Source of the DNA: Hyperoodon ampullatus
Taxonomy: Eukaryota; Chordata; Mammalia; Artiodactyla; Ziphiidae
Assembly (NCBI GenBank): GCA_949752795.1
Contig: OX457074.1
Span: forward strand, 28,319,980 to 28,383,979
Length of the DNA: 64,000 nt
Direction: 5' to 3'
The translations under genes were made by a program, and so were the position numbers. The notes beneath the pieces are model-generated. The model searched no databases. It worked only from the letters and a program-made list of their open reading frames with translations, and had not been told where the DNA came from. This document shows, piece by piece, positions 34,071 to 46,060 of this stretch; within the stretch, counting starts at the first letter, position 1; every line of letters starts with the position of its first letter.

Positions 34071-34083
34071 AAAGAATGCTTCT

Positions 34084-35755
34084 TAAGCCACATTTCTATA
34101 ATCTAATTCTCCCACAAAGGCAAGCTGTTCAAAGTGAATGACTCCTAACATAACATACTTTATCGATGCTCTCATATACCCCAGTTCTTAGATTAATACA
34201 AAGAACTTATGAATCGGCAAAAGTCTTCTTTATGTGTTATACGGCTCAGGTAAATGTTTCAATGTTTAAGGTATACAGCAAACTCTTAAAAAAATGAGAT
34301 TCAGCAATTTCAGCCTGTGAAGAAGCCACAGCAAGGAAGACAGAGAAGAAAGTTCTAAGAGAAAAATCGAACCAGATGTTCATTTTTTGGATTTTCTACA
34401 CATGGAGATGCTTTAGTCTACAAACATTTATTTAAAAAAAACAACGTGGATAAAATCACTCGCCACAACGTGAGGCAACTCTTTAATTAAATAACAAGCA
34501 GGAAAACATTATTTGAGAGTAACAGCAGCCAAAACCAAAGCAATCAACAAGGAACCCTTGAAAGTTACCCATCAAAACGAAAACACACACGGCAGCCATC
34601 TGCAGTGATACAATAGTGCGATTCATCATTTAGGAAAGCTTAATTATCAATTATTTATGTCCAGCACTTACTAGCCCTATTTTCCACGTGCATAATTTAT
34701 AGAGAGGGGAGGTGCCTAGTTGCCATAAGCAGATGCAGACATCTCAAAGAATTTGTCATTTACTGTTGAACCTTAGTAAAATATATTTTTTATACACTAG
34801 ACATTATACATTTATTATACATTAGGTGAAATTAGAAAAGGGAAAGATGTTCACATTGATGGATGGATGGCTTGCCCAAATCATGAATAAAGAACCAGGA
34901 GAAGCAGGTTTGGTGTCTGGAGTGGTACAGGTTGAGCTCAATGTGGGACACGCTGAGTTTCCAGTACCTGGGAGCAGTCAGGTGGGGGATGTGGGGACAA
35001 TGAAATCCACGGAGATTTGATCCTAGCAAGAGAAGAGCACTAATGGCCTCAGGGTTAAAGTGTTAAAGACGACAGTGTTCTATTGGAAATGCCATTCTGG
35101 GGGGAGCTGTGACATTAAAAGGAATTATCCAGAAAGCAGTGCAGAGCTAACTGTAGCATTAGAAATCAAGAGCACACATATACAAAGACCTAAACTTAAG
35201 GTCAATAATCTGCAAATGAAAAGGGGAGTTTTCATTTCAGGAGAGGCGTCAATGCCACGTTCCTGGGAAAAGCTGATTTTCCTTGGTGCACTTAAAATAG
35301 AAATGCCTCATCAGGTAAAAGGAAAATTAAACTTAAGACAACTGAAATTTTGTTTTTTCCTCTCTTTGAAATGCACCTCACTAATAACCCCAGTTAGACT
35401 AGAGGGAGAGCAAACTTGCTATCTGCAGCCTAGCTAAAGCATCCTGCCTGTGTGCCCAGGCTGCCCAGAGGTGTGGATCAGGGCACAGTGACCTAGAGCA
35501 GCCACATCAGCAGATGGGAACTCCAAAAACACTAACAATCCTTGAAAAAAATGCCTTCTGGACAATATGCACACATTTTTGCTTCTTAGTGTGAACTGCA
35601 CTCTAAAATCAGAAACGGCAGGGGAAAAAGAACTGCACTAAAACACTTCTTTGCCTGTTTGCTAACAGGAAAAAACATAGGACTAGTAGATAACCTGCAA
35701 GCTTTCCGTTATTAGTTGGCTATAATTTCTTAACCATATTATATTTAAAACATAA
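34084..35755. other. intronic, no recognised element
   Basis: No exon or confident repeat. A 125-codon plus frame at 35060-35437 has no recognisable domain and no splice or promoter context. Confidence 0.35.
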
Positions 35756-35761
35756 CTTATG

Positions 35762-35932
35762 AGTGAGAGGGGAAAAGGGGAATTCGTGTTTAATGGGTAC
35801 AGAGTTTGTTTTGTAAGAAGAAAAAGTTCTAGAGATTTTAACACTAATGAACTGTACACTTGAAAATGGTTAAGATGGTAAGTTTAATGTTATGTATTTT
35901 TAACCACAATAAAAATAAATATCAAGAAAAAA
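35762..35932 (+). repeat. L1M 3' end
   Basis: 'tgtttaatgggtacagagtt', 'tgaactgtacacttgaaaat' and 'gttatgtatttttaaccaca' are the sense L1M terminus. Confidence 0.85.
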
Positions 35933-36112
35933 ACAACCATAAGGTGTGGCCCAGAATGACCAGTGCTAATACAATACTTTTTCAGTATTTTTTTAAAAAG
36001 TATTAAAGGTAAAAAGGTATCCAGACAAACAAAAATCAAATTACTTACAAGGGAAGAAAATTACACTAGTGCTGTTCTTCCAGATCAGCACTGAACAAAA
36101 ATACGCTAACAC

Positions 36113-36230
36113 GGGACTTCCCTGGAGGTCCAGTAGTTAAGACTCCATGCTTCCACTGTAGGGGGAATGGGTTCAATCCCTGGTCTCGGAAATAAGATCC
36201 CATATGCCGCATGGCGTGGCCAAAAAAATA
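36113..36230 (+). repeat. CHR SINE, tRNA-head form
   Basis: gggacttccctggaggtcca head through ggcgtggccaaaaaaatata; no long body. Confidence 0.93.
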
Positions 36231-36231
36231 T

Positions 36232-37050
36232 ATATGTATACCATGAGCCATAAATGCAAGCCACATATGTAATTTTAAATTATCTAATAGCCACATTTTT
36301 AAAAAGTAAAAATAAGCAAAATTAATTTGAATATATTTTATTTAGCCCAATGTTGGATATCCCAATATCGCAATATATCCAAAATATTATTTCAATAGGT
36401 CATCAATATAAAAACTTTTAAGGAGCTAGTCACATTCTTTTTTCAACTATCCATGAAGAAAAATACAACTATTTGTTACTCAGCAAGAGAACAAAGAGAA
36501 AAATCTTAGAATTCACTAACTTAAATAATTTACCCAGTGAATTAAGATATTAGGGCATATTCCTAACATCACAATGAAATTCAGTGTTGCTTAGTGAATT
36601 CCAGAATTTATGTCTGTCCCAGTGAGATATTCTGACATTTGCCACCAAACCACTATGTATTATCACATCACGCAATAAAGGGCAGTTAAACATCCTTCCC
36701 GTCTTTCTACAATTCTGTATTTAAAGGGTACCCTAAATGTTAACAAACAGAAACTCTAATTTTATTTTAATTTAAAATAACTTTTCTTTCCAAATCTATG
36801 ATATTACTGAAATATGTTGGTCTACAGAAAAAGGGTTAGGGGAAAAAACTCAACTGTTTAGGCCTCTAGGTAATAGCAATTTATTTATTGTTATGGCATG
36901 ATTCCAAATATAAGATTTTAAGGTTTTTGACACTTTATATTTTATAAAACTAACAAAATTCAAAGACGCTGAGTAAGCAATAAAATTGTGATAATTTGTA
37001 TAGAGTAAAAGATGAAGCAAATATATTTTGGATTTGAGTCACTATCTCAT
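36232..37050. other. AT-rich intronic sequence, no recognised element
   Basis: Strongly AT-rich; includes an AT-rich palindrome-like patch at 36350-36390 (atatcccaatatcgcaatat). No gene signal. Confidence 0.35.
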
Positions 37051-37063
37051 GCTAATTGGGAGG

Positions 37064-37280
37064 GGTTTTTTTTATTTTGTTCTGTTTTGCGGTACGCGGG
37101 CCTCTCACTTTTGTGGTCTCTCCCGTTGCGGACCACAGGCTCTGGACGCACAGACTCAGTGGCCATGGCTCACGGGCCCAGCCACTCCTCGGCAGGTGGG
37201 ATCTTCCTGGACCGGGGCACGAACCCGTGTCCCCTGCATCGGCACGCGGACTCTCAACCACTGCGCCACCAGGGAAGCCC
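37064..37280 (-). repeat. CHR SINE, short form
   Basis: T-rich tail, gcggtacgcgggcctctcac, head ending gcgccaccagggaagccc. Target-site duplication taattgggag at 37053-37062 and 37281-37290. Low divergence. Confidence 0.96.
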
Positions 37281-37772
37281 TAATTGGGAGTTTTTATTGC
37301 AAGAACTCTAATCAATCTTCCCTCCTTTTGGTATTTTTTTAAAAATTGAGGTCACGGTAAAATAAGTTAGATATCCTGCCTATAAGTGAAAAATACTAAT
37401 CTTCACCTATTTACTTTTGGACCAATGGAGTTATATCCTTGATTATTGTAGAAAATGGAATTGTACTTAAAAATAACTTCATACAAAATTAAAATATGGG
37501 GAAAAAATTTAAAAATAAATAAAAAGAAAAGGAAATGAAAAGAAAAAATTAAAATATGGAAACACTGGCTATGGAAATCCGATTACGTTTTCATATATTT
37601 GATAAATCTTCATCTACTTGGCATTTCAATAACATACTTTAAGCTTAAGGTCACAAAAATAAAAGGAAAGTAACAAAATTGTATTTAAGCACCTCTAACT
37701 GCTCAAGTCAATTCTAATGCTACAGTGCTGCTTTTGTTATTCATGTTTTTACCTATTTAAAAAAATTATACG

Positions 37773-38084
37773 GACTTCCCTGGTGGTGCAATGGTTAAGA
37801 ATCCACCTGCCAATGCAGGGGAAACGTGTTTGAGCTCTAGTCCGGGAAGATCCCGCATGCCGCGGAACAACTAAGCCCGTGCGCCACAACTACTGAGCCC
37901 ACGTGCCACAACGACTGAAGCCTACGTGCCTAGAGCCCGTGCTCCGCAACAAGAGAAGCCACTGCAATGAGAAGTTCACGCACCACAACGAAGAGAAGCT
38001 CCCGCTTGCTGCAACTAGGGAAAGCTCGCGCCCAGCAGCAAAGACACAACACAGCGAAAAATAAATTAAATAAATAAACAAAAT
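37773..38084 (+). repeat. CHR SINE, long form
   Basis: ggacttccctggtggtgcaa head, full body, aaataaattaaataaataaa tail. Flanks aaaaaattata on both sides (about 37760 and 38085). Confidence 0.95.
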
Positions 38085-38160
38085 TTAAAAATTATATAAG
38101 TAATACATGTCTTTGACAAAAAAAAATACAAAGAAGTAAGTAATTTGAAAAGTGATAATC

Positions 38161-38361
38161 TGGGCTTCCCTGGTGGGGCAGTGGTTGAGAGTCTGCCTGC
38201 CAATGCAGGGGACATGGGTTCGTGCCCCAGCCCGGGAAGATCCCACGTGCCGCGGAGTGGCTGGGCCCGTGAGCCATGGCTGCTGAGCCTGTGCCTCCGG
38301 AGCCTGTGCTCCGTAACGGGAGAGGCCACAACAGTGAGAGGCCCGCATACCATGAGAAAAA
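38161..38361 (+). repeat. CHR SINE, short form
   Basis: tgggcttccctggtggggca head, short body ending gtgagaggcccgcataccat, A tail. Perfect target-site duplication aaaagtgataatc at 38148-38160 and 38362-38374. Confidence 0.97.
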
Positions 38362-38599
38362 AAAAGTGATAATCCAACACTATGAAATATAACTCCATTA
38401 TTAACAATCAGTTTGCAGCCTTCCAGATTTTCCTCTACATATATAAACACATTCAGGTTTTCTGTTTTGCTTTATTTTGATATTTTACCTAATTGGGATA
38501 TTACTCTTATTGATCTGCATGTTGCTTTTTTTTCCTAATGTACTGTAGGCATCTTTCCATGTCTGTACTTATGGATTGACCTCATTGGCTCATTGTTGT

Positions 38600-38722
38600 T
38601 TTTTTTTTTTTGGCCCGCTACGAGCAGCTTGCGGGATCTTATTTCACCAACCAGGGGCTGAACCCGGGCCTCAGCAGTGAAAGCGCCAGAGTTCTAACCA
38701 CTGGACCGCCAGGGAATTCCCG
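38600..38722 (-). repeat. CHR SINE, tRNA-head form
   Basis: T-run, ggcccgctacgagcagcttg, head ending ggaccgccagggaattcc. Target copies tcattgttg (about 38591) and tcattgttc (about 38726). Confidence 0.93.
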
Positions 38723-38761
38723 ATATCATTGTTCTTAATGACTACATAATAACCATCTCTT

Positions 38762-38968
38762 GGGCTTCCCTGATGGAGCAGTGGTTGAACGTCCGCCTGC
38801 CGATGCAGGGGACATGGGTTCGTGCCCCGCTCCAGGACGATCCCACATGCCGTGGAGTGGCTGGGCCCGAGAGTCATGGCCACTGCGCCTGCGCGTCTGG
38901 AGCCTGTGCTCCACAACGGGAGAGGCCCCAAGAGTGAGAGGCCCGCATACCGCAAAAAAAAAAAAAAA
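38762..38968 (+). repeat. CHR SINE, short form
   Basis: gggcttccctgatggagcag head, body ending gagaggcccgcataccgc, 15-base A tail. Little diverged. Confidence 0.96.
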
Positions 38969-39064
38969 GAATTTTCAAATATGTAGATATTTTCTTACTT
39001 TTTTTCTTGTTTTCTATCTTATTTGCATCACTGTCTGAGAATGTACTCTGTATGATTTAGAACA

Positions 39065-39510
39065 TTTGAATTTGTTGAGACTTGTTATATGGCCCAGCAT
39101 TTTCATAAACATTCCATGTAGACTGGAGAAGAATTTGTGATCTGCAGTTGTGGCTGCAGTATTCTCTATGTATCTATTAGGTAAGGTCTGCTTATCCAGT
39201 TGTTCAGATCTATTTCTTACTAGCTCTCCATCTGCTTGTTTTAACAGTTACTGATATATGCATCTTCCACTGTATTTGTAGATTTGTCTTACCTTCTTGC
39301 AATTCTGTCCATGGTTTTGCTTTCTGTATTTTGAGGCTATGTGTATTAGGCACACACAAATTCAGAACTCTTATGTCTTCTTGGTGAATGAAGCATACCA
39401 TCATTATGAAGCATCCCTCTTTACTTCCACTCATGCTTTTTTGCCATAATGCCTACTTTCTTTTGGTAGTTTTTGCATGGTTTGTCTTTTTAAATTTTTG
39501 TTCTTCTTTC
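39065..39510 (-). repeat. L1 ORF2 fragment
   Basis: Antisense ORF2 text: 'catgtagactggagaagaat', 'tctgtattttgaggctatgt' and 'tcattatgaagcatccctct'. Old and frame-broken. Confidence 0.7.
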
Positions 39511-40290
39511 AAAAATTGTGGTGCAATGCACAATTTACTGTCTTAACCATTAAAAGTTTTAAAAATTGCGGTAAAATCTCTGTTAACATGAAGTTTACCA
39601 TTTTAGTCATTTTAAAGTGTACAGTAAAGTACATTTACATTGTTCTGCAATTAATCTCCAGAAGTCTTTTCATCTTACCACACTGAAGACGCTATATGTG
39701 TATCCAGTTAACAATTCCCCATCCTTGCTCCCCACCCCCTGCTTGGCAATCACCCTTCCTACTCTCGAAGAATTTGTCTACTCTAGATGCCCTCATACAA
39801 ATACAAGCAGACAGTTATTTGTTTCTTGCTGCTGGTTTATTCCACATAGCACAATGTTGTCAAGGTTCATCCATGTTGTAGCATGTGTAGCATTTCCTCT
39901 CTTTTAAAGGCTAAGTAATATTCCATGGTGTGTATATACCACATTAAAAAAAAATCTTTTCATCTCTTGATGGACGCTTGGGTTGCTCCCACCTTTTTGT
40001 GATTGTGAATAATGCTGCTATGAACATGAGTGTTTAATAGCTGTTTGAGTCCTTGCTTTCAATTCTTTTGGTTATATACCCAGAAGTGGAAGTGCTGGAT
40101 CATATGGTCATTGTTTAATTTTTTGAGAAACTGCCATAATGTTTTCCATAGTGGTCGCACCATTTTACATTCCTACCAGCAATGCACAAGTATTTTAATT
40201 TCACTACATCTTTGCCCACACTTGTTATTTTCTGTTTTTTGTTTTTGTTTTGATAACAGTTGTCTTAATGTGTGCGAGGTGATACTTACT
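39510..40290 (-). repeat. L1M 3' UTR and ORF2 end
   Basis: 'aaaattgcggtaaaatctct', 'gctaagtaatattccatggt', 'gggttgctcccacctttttg', 'ttatatacccagaagtggaa' and 'accattttacattcctacca' are antisense L1M. Confidence 0.85.
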
Positions 40291-40294
40291 CTGG

Positions 40295-41000
40295 ACTTAA
40301 GTTGCTGTCAAAAGCAAAGGACCTTAGGGCACAAGGACCCCAAACCATAGAATCACCTCCCTGTTCTGTCTACCCCTGATAGTTTTCACTCTCATTAACC
40401 CACCAGATGTTTCCAAGCAGATGTTTTGAGGAATACATTGTCTCTTTTGTTTTAGTAGTCCTTAGTGGGAGGGTTAGTCTGAATTATCTGGACCACCATC
40501 ACTTCTTTTCTGTATTTCAAGAAGAAATGAAGTGGGTCTTAAATGTAGAAGGAGAGTAGGAGTCCATGGATTTAATATTTCTTTATTTTTTAAACCCCGT
40601 TATTTCCCACGTCTCTATTTTAAGTAACCTGGAGTAGATATACTGGCTGAGTACTCGCAGTAGCTCACATTAACAGGCAGTGAATATTTTTTTTTAGATT
40701 AAGTGGGAATAAAAAGAGAAGAAAATCCATGGATGAAAAAAGAGTGGAAGAAGAAGGGGAGAGAGACGGAGGACCTAGAGGGATAGAGATGGAGAAAGCA
40801 GAAAAGTGGGAAAAAGAAAAGAGAAAGATGAAGCAGGGAGAACAGAATTAAACGAAGCTCCATTTAGTTTTACCAAGACCTGTAGCCAGTGCTTCTGTAG
40901 AAATCCAGAGTTACTAATGTTTAAGAATCAATCAAACAAAAAATTCCTTTCACATTGTCCTTTCCTTGACAACCATTCACTTATTTTCATGACTGGTCAT
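40295..41000. other. no recognised element
   Basis: Purine-rich tract at 40705-40850 (gaaagatgaagcagggagaa and similar). No gene or repeat family recognised. Confidence 0.35.
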
Positions 41001-41004
41001 GGAA

Positions 41005-41210
41005 AAAGGAAACTAATTCATTCACTCAACAAATATTTATTAGGTACCCACTATATGCCAAGCTCTGTTCTGTGCACTGAGGAGAAAGAAATGAACAAAA
41101 CCTACACAAGCCCTTGCCCTTACTGAACTTCTGTTCTACTGGGCCACAGTACACAAGGTACAGTGATTGAGGTGCTAAATGTTGTAACAAACAGATCACA
41201 ACTTCTCAGC
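41005..41210 (+). repeat. L2 relic
   Basis: 'attcattcactcaacaaata', 'tttattaggtacccactata' and 'tgccaagctctgttctgtgc' are the L2 layout. Confidence 0.6.
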
Positions 41211-41439
41211 AGGTTAACATAATAAAGGTCTGTTGTCTGCTCAGCTGAGAGTCCTTGCATGTATTTTTGGTCCTGCGGATCTGCCCTGCTCATTCAGAGT
41301 CACACTTCTGCTTCATGTCTATTGGCAAGAACTAGTCACATGGCCCCAAAGGCAAGGGCATGGCTGGGAAATGTAGTTCCCAGTAACAAACACAAGTCTT
41401 TGGTGACCAGCAAACTGATTCTTCACATGGAACGATACA

Positions 41440-42300
41440 GACAAGAAACTGAATAACAAATTATTTATTACTTTAGGAGGTGATAAATGCTATGGGAAAA
41501 ATGCAGGAAAGAAATAGAGTGTCTGGGAGGGGGGAGTATTGAAAATTTAAGTAGACTGGCGAGAGAGGGACTCACTGGGCTGAGCAAAGCTTGAAGGAAG
41601 CAGAGGCGTGAGCCATGTGAATATAGGGGAGACGGTGTTACTGGAAGAGGGAACACTCAAAAAGGAGCCCATTATGGCTGAAACAGAGCCAGCGGAGAGA
41701 GGCAGGAGATGAGGTCAAACAAATCAGAGGCAAATCGTGTGGGACTCTAGATTTATCCTCTGAATGAGATGAGAAGAAATCAGATGGGTGTGAGCAGAGG
41801 AGAGCTAGGATTCGATCTGCACTTTATCGAGACCAGTGTGGTGGCTACATTGGGAATACACTGGATGGGGGCAAAGGGAAGGAGATAAAAGTGCATGGCA
41901 CCAGAGTGGCAACAATGGAGATGATGAGAGATGTCGGTTGCTAGATACATTTTGAAGGCAAAGCAGGATTTGTAGATGGATTGAAGATGGAGTTTGAGAG
42001 AAAGACAGGAGTGACTGTGGCCTGAGCAATTAAGAGATGGAGCTAGGGAAGACCATGGTGGAGCACGTTTGTGGGGGGAAGTCAAGAACTCACCTCTAGA
42101 CATGTTGAGCTTGCGACGTCCATGCGAGTTTCCCGTGGAGACGCTAAGAAGCTGCTGGACTAGGGTCTGAAGCTCAGGAGAAAGCCCTGGGCTTGAGCTA
42201 TAGGTTTAGAGTCCTTTCTCAGGGTAAAGACACTATTTAAAGCCTTGAGACCGAAAGAGAAGGGCAGGCAGTGTAGTTGAAAAAGAGAGACCCAAGGGCT
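41440..42300 (+). repeat. L2 body relic
   Basis: 'gatgagaagaaatcagatgg', 'tttatcgagaccagtgtggt' and similar purine-rich text match old L2 body sequence. The boundary is uncertain. Confidence 0.4.
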
Positions 42301-42594
42301 GAGCCTTAGGTGTGGACAGAATAAGATGTGGCCATTGCTGGGGATGGGGAGAAAGAAAGTGAGGGAAGGAAGCGGGCGTGAGTGGGGAATTATTTGGGGC
42401 TGTGGTTCATCAGATCAGAATCAGAATGGAGCACCATTAATGGTGACCAAGGGGTCTGTTTCCCCCCAGCTCCACTCCTACCTGCCTGCCTCTAGCTGTG
42501 TACAATCCCAGTGGTCTGATGATGGCCAGGGCCGTCAGCTGCTCATTCCATGCTTCTGCACTCTTTCACCACCACCCCTCGCTCTCATAAAGGT

Positions 42595-43130
42595 TTGGTC
42601 ATTCATTCAGCAAATCTTTACTGAATGCCTATATATGTGCCAGGCCCTGAGTGAACAAGTTAGACAAGGCCTGTGCCCTTATGGAGCTTATACTCCATAA
42701 GGGGGCTGGGGCAGATAATAAACAATCAACAAATAGACAAACAAGAACATTCCTAATTCAGGGAAAAAGAATAGAGAATGCCCTGCTTTGGTGAAGGGGA
42801 TCATGAAAATTCTCTTCCAGGAGGGGACATCCGAGCTGAGACCTGAGCACTAAAAGGATGATGGCCATCAGATCTAGGGGTCAAGGATCTGGCTGGAGGG
42901 AGGCTTGCAGTGCTGCAGGGGAATGTTGAAGGCCAGTGTGCTGATCATGGTGAGGAGCCCCCTCACATGGGACCTTGTAGGCTATGGTTACAAAATTGGT
43001 TTTATTCTAAGTGTGACGAGGACACCTCCCATGGGTTTAAGCAGAGGACTCACGTGACAACATTTCACAGACCTCACTGGGTTGGTCAGATGGAGAGCAG
43101 ACAGTAGGGGGCAGAGTGGAGGCAGCGAAA
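42595..43130 (+). repeat. L2
   Basis: 'cattcattcagcaaatcttt', 'tgcctatatatgtgccaggc', 'agataataaacaatcaacaa', 'gaatgttgaaggccagtgtg' and 'catgggaccttgtaggctat' form a fairly long L2 copy just upstream of the CpG island. Confidence 0.65.
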
Positions 43131-44789
43131 GGAGTTAGGAGGGTTTTCTAGCTGAGGCCACAGGTGGCATCTTGCACTAGGATGGGCCAGGATGCACGTT
43201 GTCTTGGACGAACGGGTGGGTCAGGCAGTCATACATATATCAAGCTCTTCTCTGGGTCCAGGCCTATGCAAGGCCAAGAAGAGCACCTCCTAAAGAAACA
43301 TGGGCGAGGTACAGTCCTTGCCCTCAGCTTACTGAATGCTGAATTACAGGAAACTCAGACCACACATATTAAGGTGCCGGGTAAACACAAAGCAACCAGT
43401 AAGTCAGTGCATAGGAGGGGCTGACTAGGTGCAGAAGGGGGACTGGAAACAGTAACTGGCTACCGCGCAAAGGGGAGACTTTGGAGCCTTCTCCAGACGG
43501 GCGGGGCGGCTCATTTTCCAGCGGGCAGCGGCAGAGGGTCGCGAGCAGCGCTGCCTCGCCGACCCCAGCCCACGGACCCGCGTGGCGGCGGGGCCTGGAT
43601 TGCCCAAGAACTTGGCTCCGGGCTCCAGTTTCCCAACTCACTCGGAGCTCAGAGAAGCGGTGACTCAGGTGAGGGCCCTCCCGGCACGCCGCGTTCTCAG
43701 CCAGCCTGCAGTGACTCACCACCTCGCTCCCTCCCTCACCGCTGACCCTGGGCCAATCCCTTAAGGAGTCTACACCCCACTCTTCTCACTTGGCCGGGAC
43801 AATTGCCTGGTGGAGTTTTTAGCTCCCCGGGGGCAGAGCTTCTGTCAGCAACCATCCAGGTTCCTCGAGAGAGGCTTCTCCTAGGGTCTGGTGGAGCGTA
43901 AAACTCTTGGGTGGACCCGAAGGCCCCAGGCCCTCCCCGTGCACCGAAGGAGGGCTTTAATGCCTGTGCATTCTTCTAATTTCAGAGCCTTTCAACAGCA
44001 TTTTATACCGAATACAATTTCGCAAGTCTTGGTGTCCTGGAGGAATTTTCCCTTGGACACCTCTTGGTCAAAATTTGCTTGGGGGAAACAAAAAAGCAAC
44101 CAGAGTAGGCCCCCAAAGTCTGCAAAGCAGAGACCAGTGGCAATGGGAGGTGAGAGTGCGGCGGACTGACCAACGGGCCCCGGGGCAAGGGGACCACCGC
44201 GCGAGGGCGCGGGCCGAAGCTCTGCTCGCCCGCGCAACGGAACGCGGGCGGCGAGAATCGCGAGAGCGCTCAGCTCCCCTGCAGCGAGCCCTCGCGCAGG
44301 AGCAGAGGCCCAGGCGGCGGGCGTTGGCTGCGGGGTCGCTCGCCTGGTTCTCCGGCTGGCATCTAGGCGCCCCTACTTCCAGCGCGCCTCGTCGCACCCA
44401 GGCGACCTGAGCGGCCCCCAACCAGCCTTGGGCCAGAGTTCTGCCCGCAGTCCTCTGCTCGCCCAGGCGCCGGCGCTCGCCGCCCGGCTGGGATGCGGCA
44501 GGTAGACTGCGGAAGGCGCACCCTCCTTCCGGCCCCTGCCCCTCTCCTGGACCCTCCCTCGAGCCCTGGCGCGCCTCTGCTCGCCGGCCAGAGCTTGCTA
44601 TCTGTGCCCCCGAGTTACCTGCCTCGGGAAGTCCCAGTTCGCAAGCAGCCCGGACTGTAAAAGGGTGGATTCGGCAGAGCCCAAAACCACATTTCTAGGG
44701 GAGGGGTGGGGTCCCCATCTAGAGGGTCGCAGATCGCATTACCGGCCGAGGGGAGGAGACAGCAGAAGGGAGAGTCCACAGGGGAAAAG

Positions 44790-44812
44790 TTGCTTTTCGC
44801 TTAGTACTCACC
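44790..44812 (-). other. candidate minus-strand splice donor
   Basis: Minus strand reads gggggaggg then GTGAGTACT, with the exon ending at 44812. It could close a non-coding first exon of a divergent transcript, possibly an alternative RNF157 5' end. The RNF157 start peptide is not found upstream of it. Confidence 0.35.
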
Positions 44813-45453
44813 CTCCCCCTCCCTAACGCGCTGCGATGCCGGTAGGCTCGGGGACACAGTGTCCGCCCAGGTTCCGGAGCCCGAAGGCCCCGGAACGGTT
44901 TGGCAGGACAGAGGCATCTTTCCATACGCGGATGCTGCAGTCAGAGCGCCGCTTGGCCTGCAGGGCTGCGGGGCTCCGGGGCTCCGAGGGCGACACCCGT
45001 CTGCCCACGGGCGGGAAGCAGAAGCCCGCCTCCGGGCACCGAAGATCTAGAGCAATAACAGACGTATAAATAAATCAATGAGCGGCTCTTTGCTGCCAGC
45101 AGCAGGGAAACCTCGGGCTGATTAAATGCAGACGCGGGGTGTCTGCCAGGACAGGAGGGCGGCGGGGTACCGGGAACTGGCGTGGAGGCGAAGGGTGGGG
45201 GGAAGGGAGGCCGGGGCAGGAGCGACAGGAAAGACCCAAAGCCACGTTTTTAAACATGGTGGGGGGATTTTAAAGGAAAACAGTACGGGGGAGGTTGGGA
45301 CAGGGCTGCGGGCCTCTGGGCCTTCCAGCCACCCGGGGCAACTTTCCGGGTGGGAGGTGCGGCCCGAGGGGCGGCTCGGGCGGCGGCTCGGGCGGCGGGA
45401 AGCGGGAGTCCGAGGCCGAGGGAGGAGGGGCGGTCACTTTAAAGGCTCTTTCT

Positions 45454-45471
45454 TACCCATAATGCTTTGTG
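45454..45471 (+). promoter_or_regulatory. ZNF143 (SBS)-like site
   Basis: tacccataatgctttgtg matches the Staf/ZNF143 element type (accCAtaATGC core) at all but about two positions. Such sites mark housekeeping promoters just upstream of the start. Confidence 0.6.
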
Positions 45472-45474
45472 GGG

Positions 45475-45518
45475 GCGTTGCCATAGTGGATCCAAGATGG
45501 CGTAGAAAGTAATGAGAG
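45475..45518 (+). other. predicted first exon, non-coding
   Basis: The start is approximate, set by the ZNF143-like and YY1 sites. The exon ends ATGAGAG|GTAAGT with a near-perfect donor (GT at 45519). It has no useful coding frame: the terminal ATG AGA G reaches a stop within four codons when joined to the exon at 46800, and within a dozen or so when joined to the one at 50837. It is probably the 5' UTR exon of a protein gene further right, or a lncRNA. I do not recognise the gene. Confidence 0.55.
45493..45502 (+). promoter_or_regulatory. YY1 site in first exon
   Basis: caagatggcg is the YY1 core (AAGATGGCGGC type) in the orientation usual just downstream of TSSs. The embedded ATG GCG TAG would be a two-codon upstream frame. 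Confidence 0.7.
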
Positions 45519-46060
45519 GTAAGTTCTGAATTCCCTCTTCTCTGCTGCTGGGACCGCTCCGCGACCTGCCGGAGCCCTCCGGAGAGAGGACCGGACTCCC
45601 CTCTGGTCCTCCAAGTCCCGGGAGGGTCGGCCCCGGGGCAGGCCTGGGGCCCAGACGGCTCGCGGCGGGGCCTGGGAAGCGGGGCTCTTCGAGGCGAGGC
45701 CCGGACGCTGGGTCTGTTTACAGCTTCTTTCCCTCCCTGGCCCCCTTCCCCTCCGCTGGGGGCCGCGGAGCCCTCGGCCCAGGCCATGGAGAGGGCCTCG
45801 CAGACCCCGGCCGCGAGCCTGCGGGAGGTTTGTCCAGCCCACGGCACTCCGGGAGGGGGAGTCGAGCCGCCTTGCACGCTCCCCTCCTCCGGGTCGCGGC
45901 TGAGGGTGGGGAGCGTGTAGGCCTCCCACGCCCCGCTCGATTGCCCCCTCTGGGCTCGGACTTCCACGCGGGGTGGGGCGGGGGCTGGAGGGTGAGTGCG
46001 GGGAAAAGTGGGTCAGGGGTGCACCCCTCCCTCCCCCGCCGAGGGCTGTTGCCTGAGCTT

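Larger units (their letters stand above)
38086..38760 (-). repeat. ancient L1M, interrupted by SINEs
   Basis: Antisense L1M text: 'ataagtaatacatgtctttg', 'ccagattttcctctacatat', 'catctttccatgtctgtact' and 'ttaatgactacataataacc'. SINEs interrupt it at 38161 and 38600. Confidence 0.7.
43440..46060. promoter_or_regulatory. CpG island, likely bidirectional promoter region
   Basis: About 2.6 kb of high-GC, CpG-rich sequence, in sharp contrast to the AT-rich flanks, with dense patches at 43480-43620, 44160-44600 and 45130-46000. It contains GC boxes and the motif gggcggcggctcgggcggcg near 45372-45397. Interspersed repeats are absent throughout, as expected for a constrained promoter. Splice donors occur on both strands: plus at 45518 and minus at 44812. 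Long frames on both strands here (up to 217 codons) are open because GC-rich DNA has few stop codons, and none has a recognisable domain. The island serves a plus-strand transcript and perhaps a minus-strand one. Confidence 0.85.

Noticed and set aside
35060..35437. 125-codon plus frame
   Set aside because: No domain, no splice or promoter context; consistent with chance in a long intron.
43480..45100. RNF157 exon 1 in the CpG island
   Set aside because: I found no minus-strand MGALTSRQ or VYRYPPK coding sequence and no donor in the right phase next to one.
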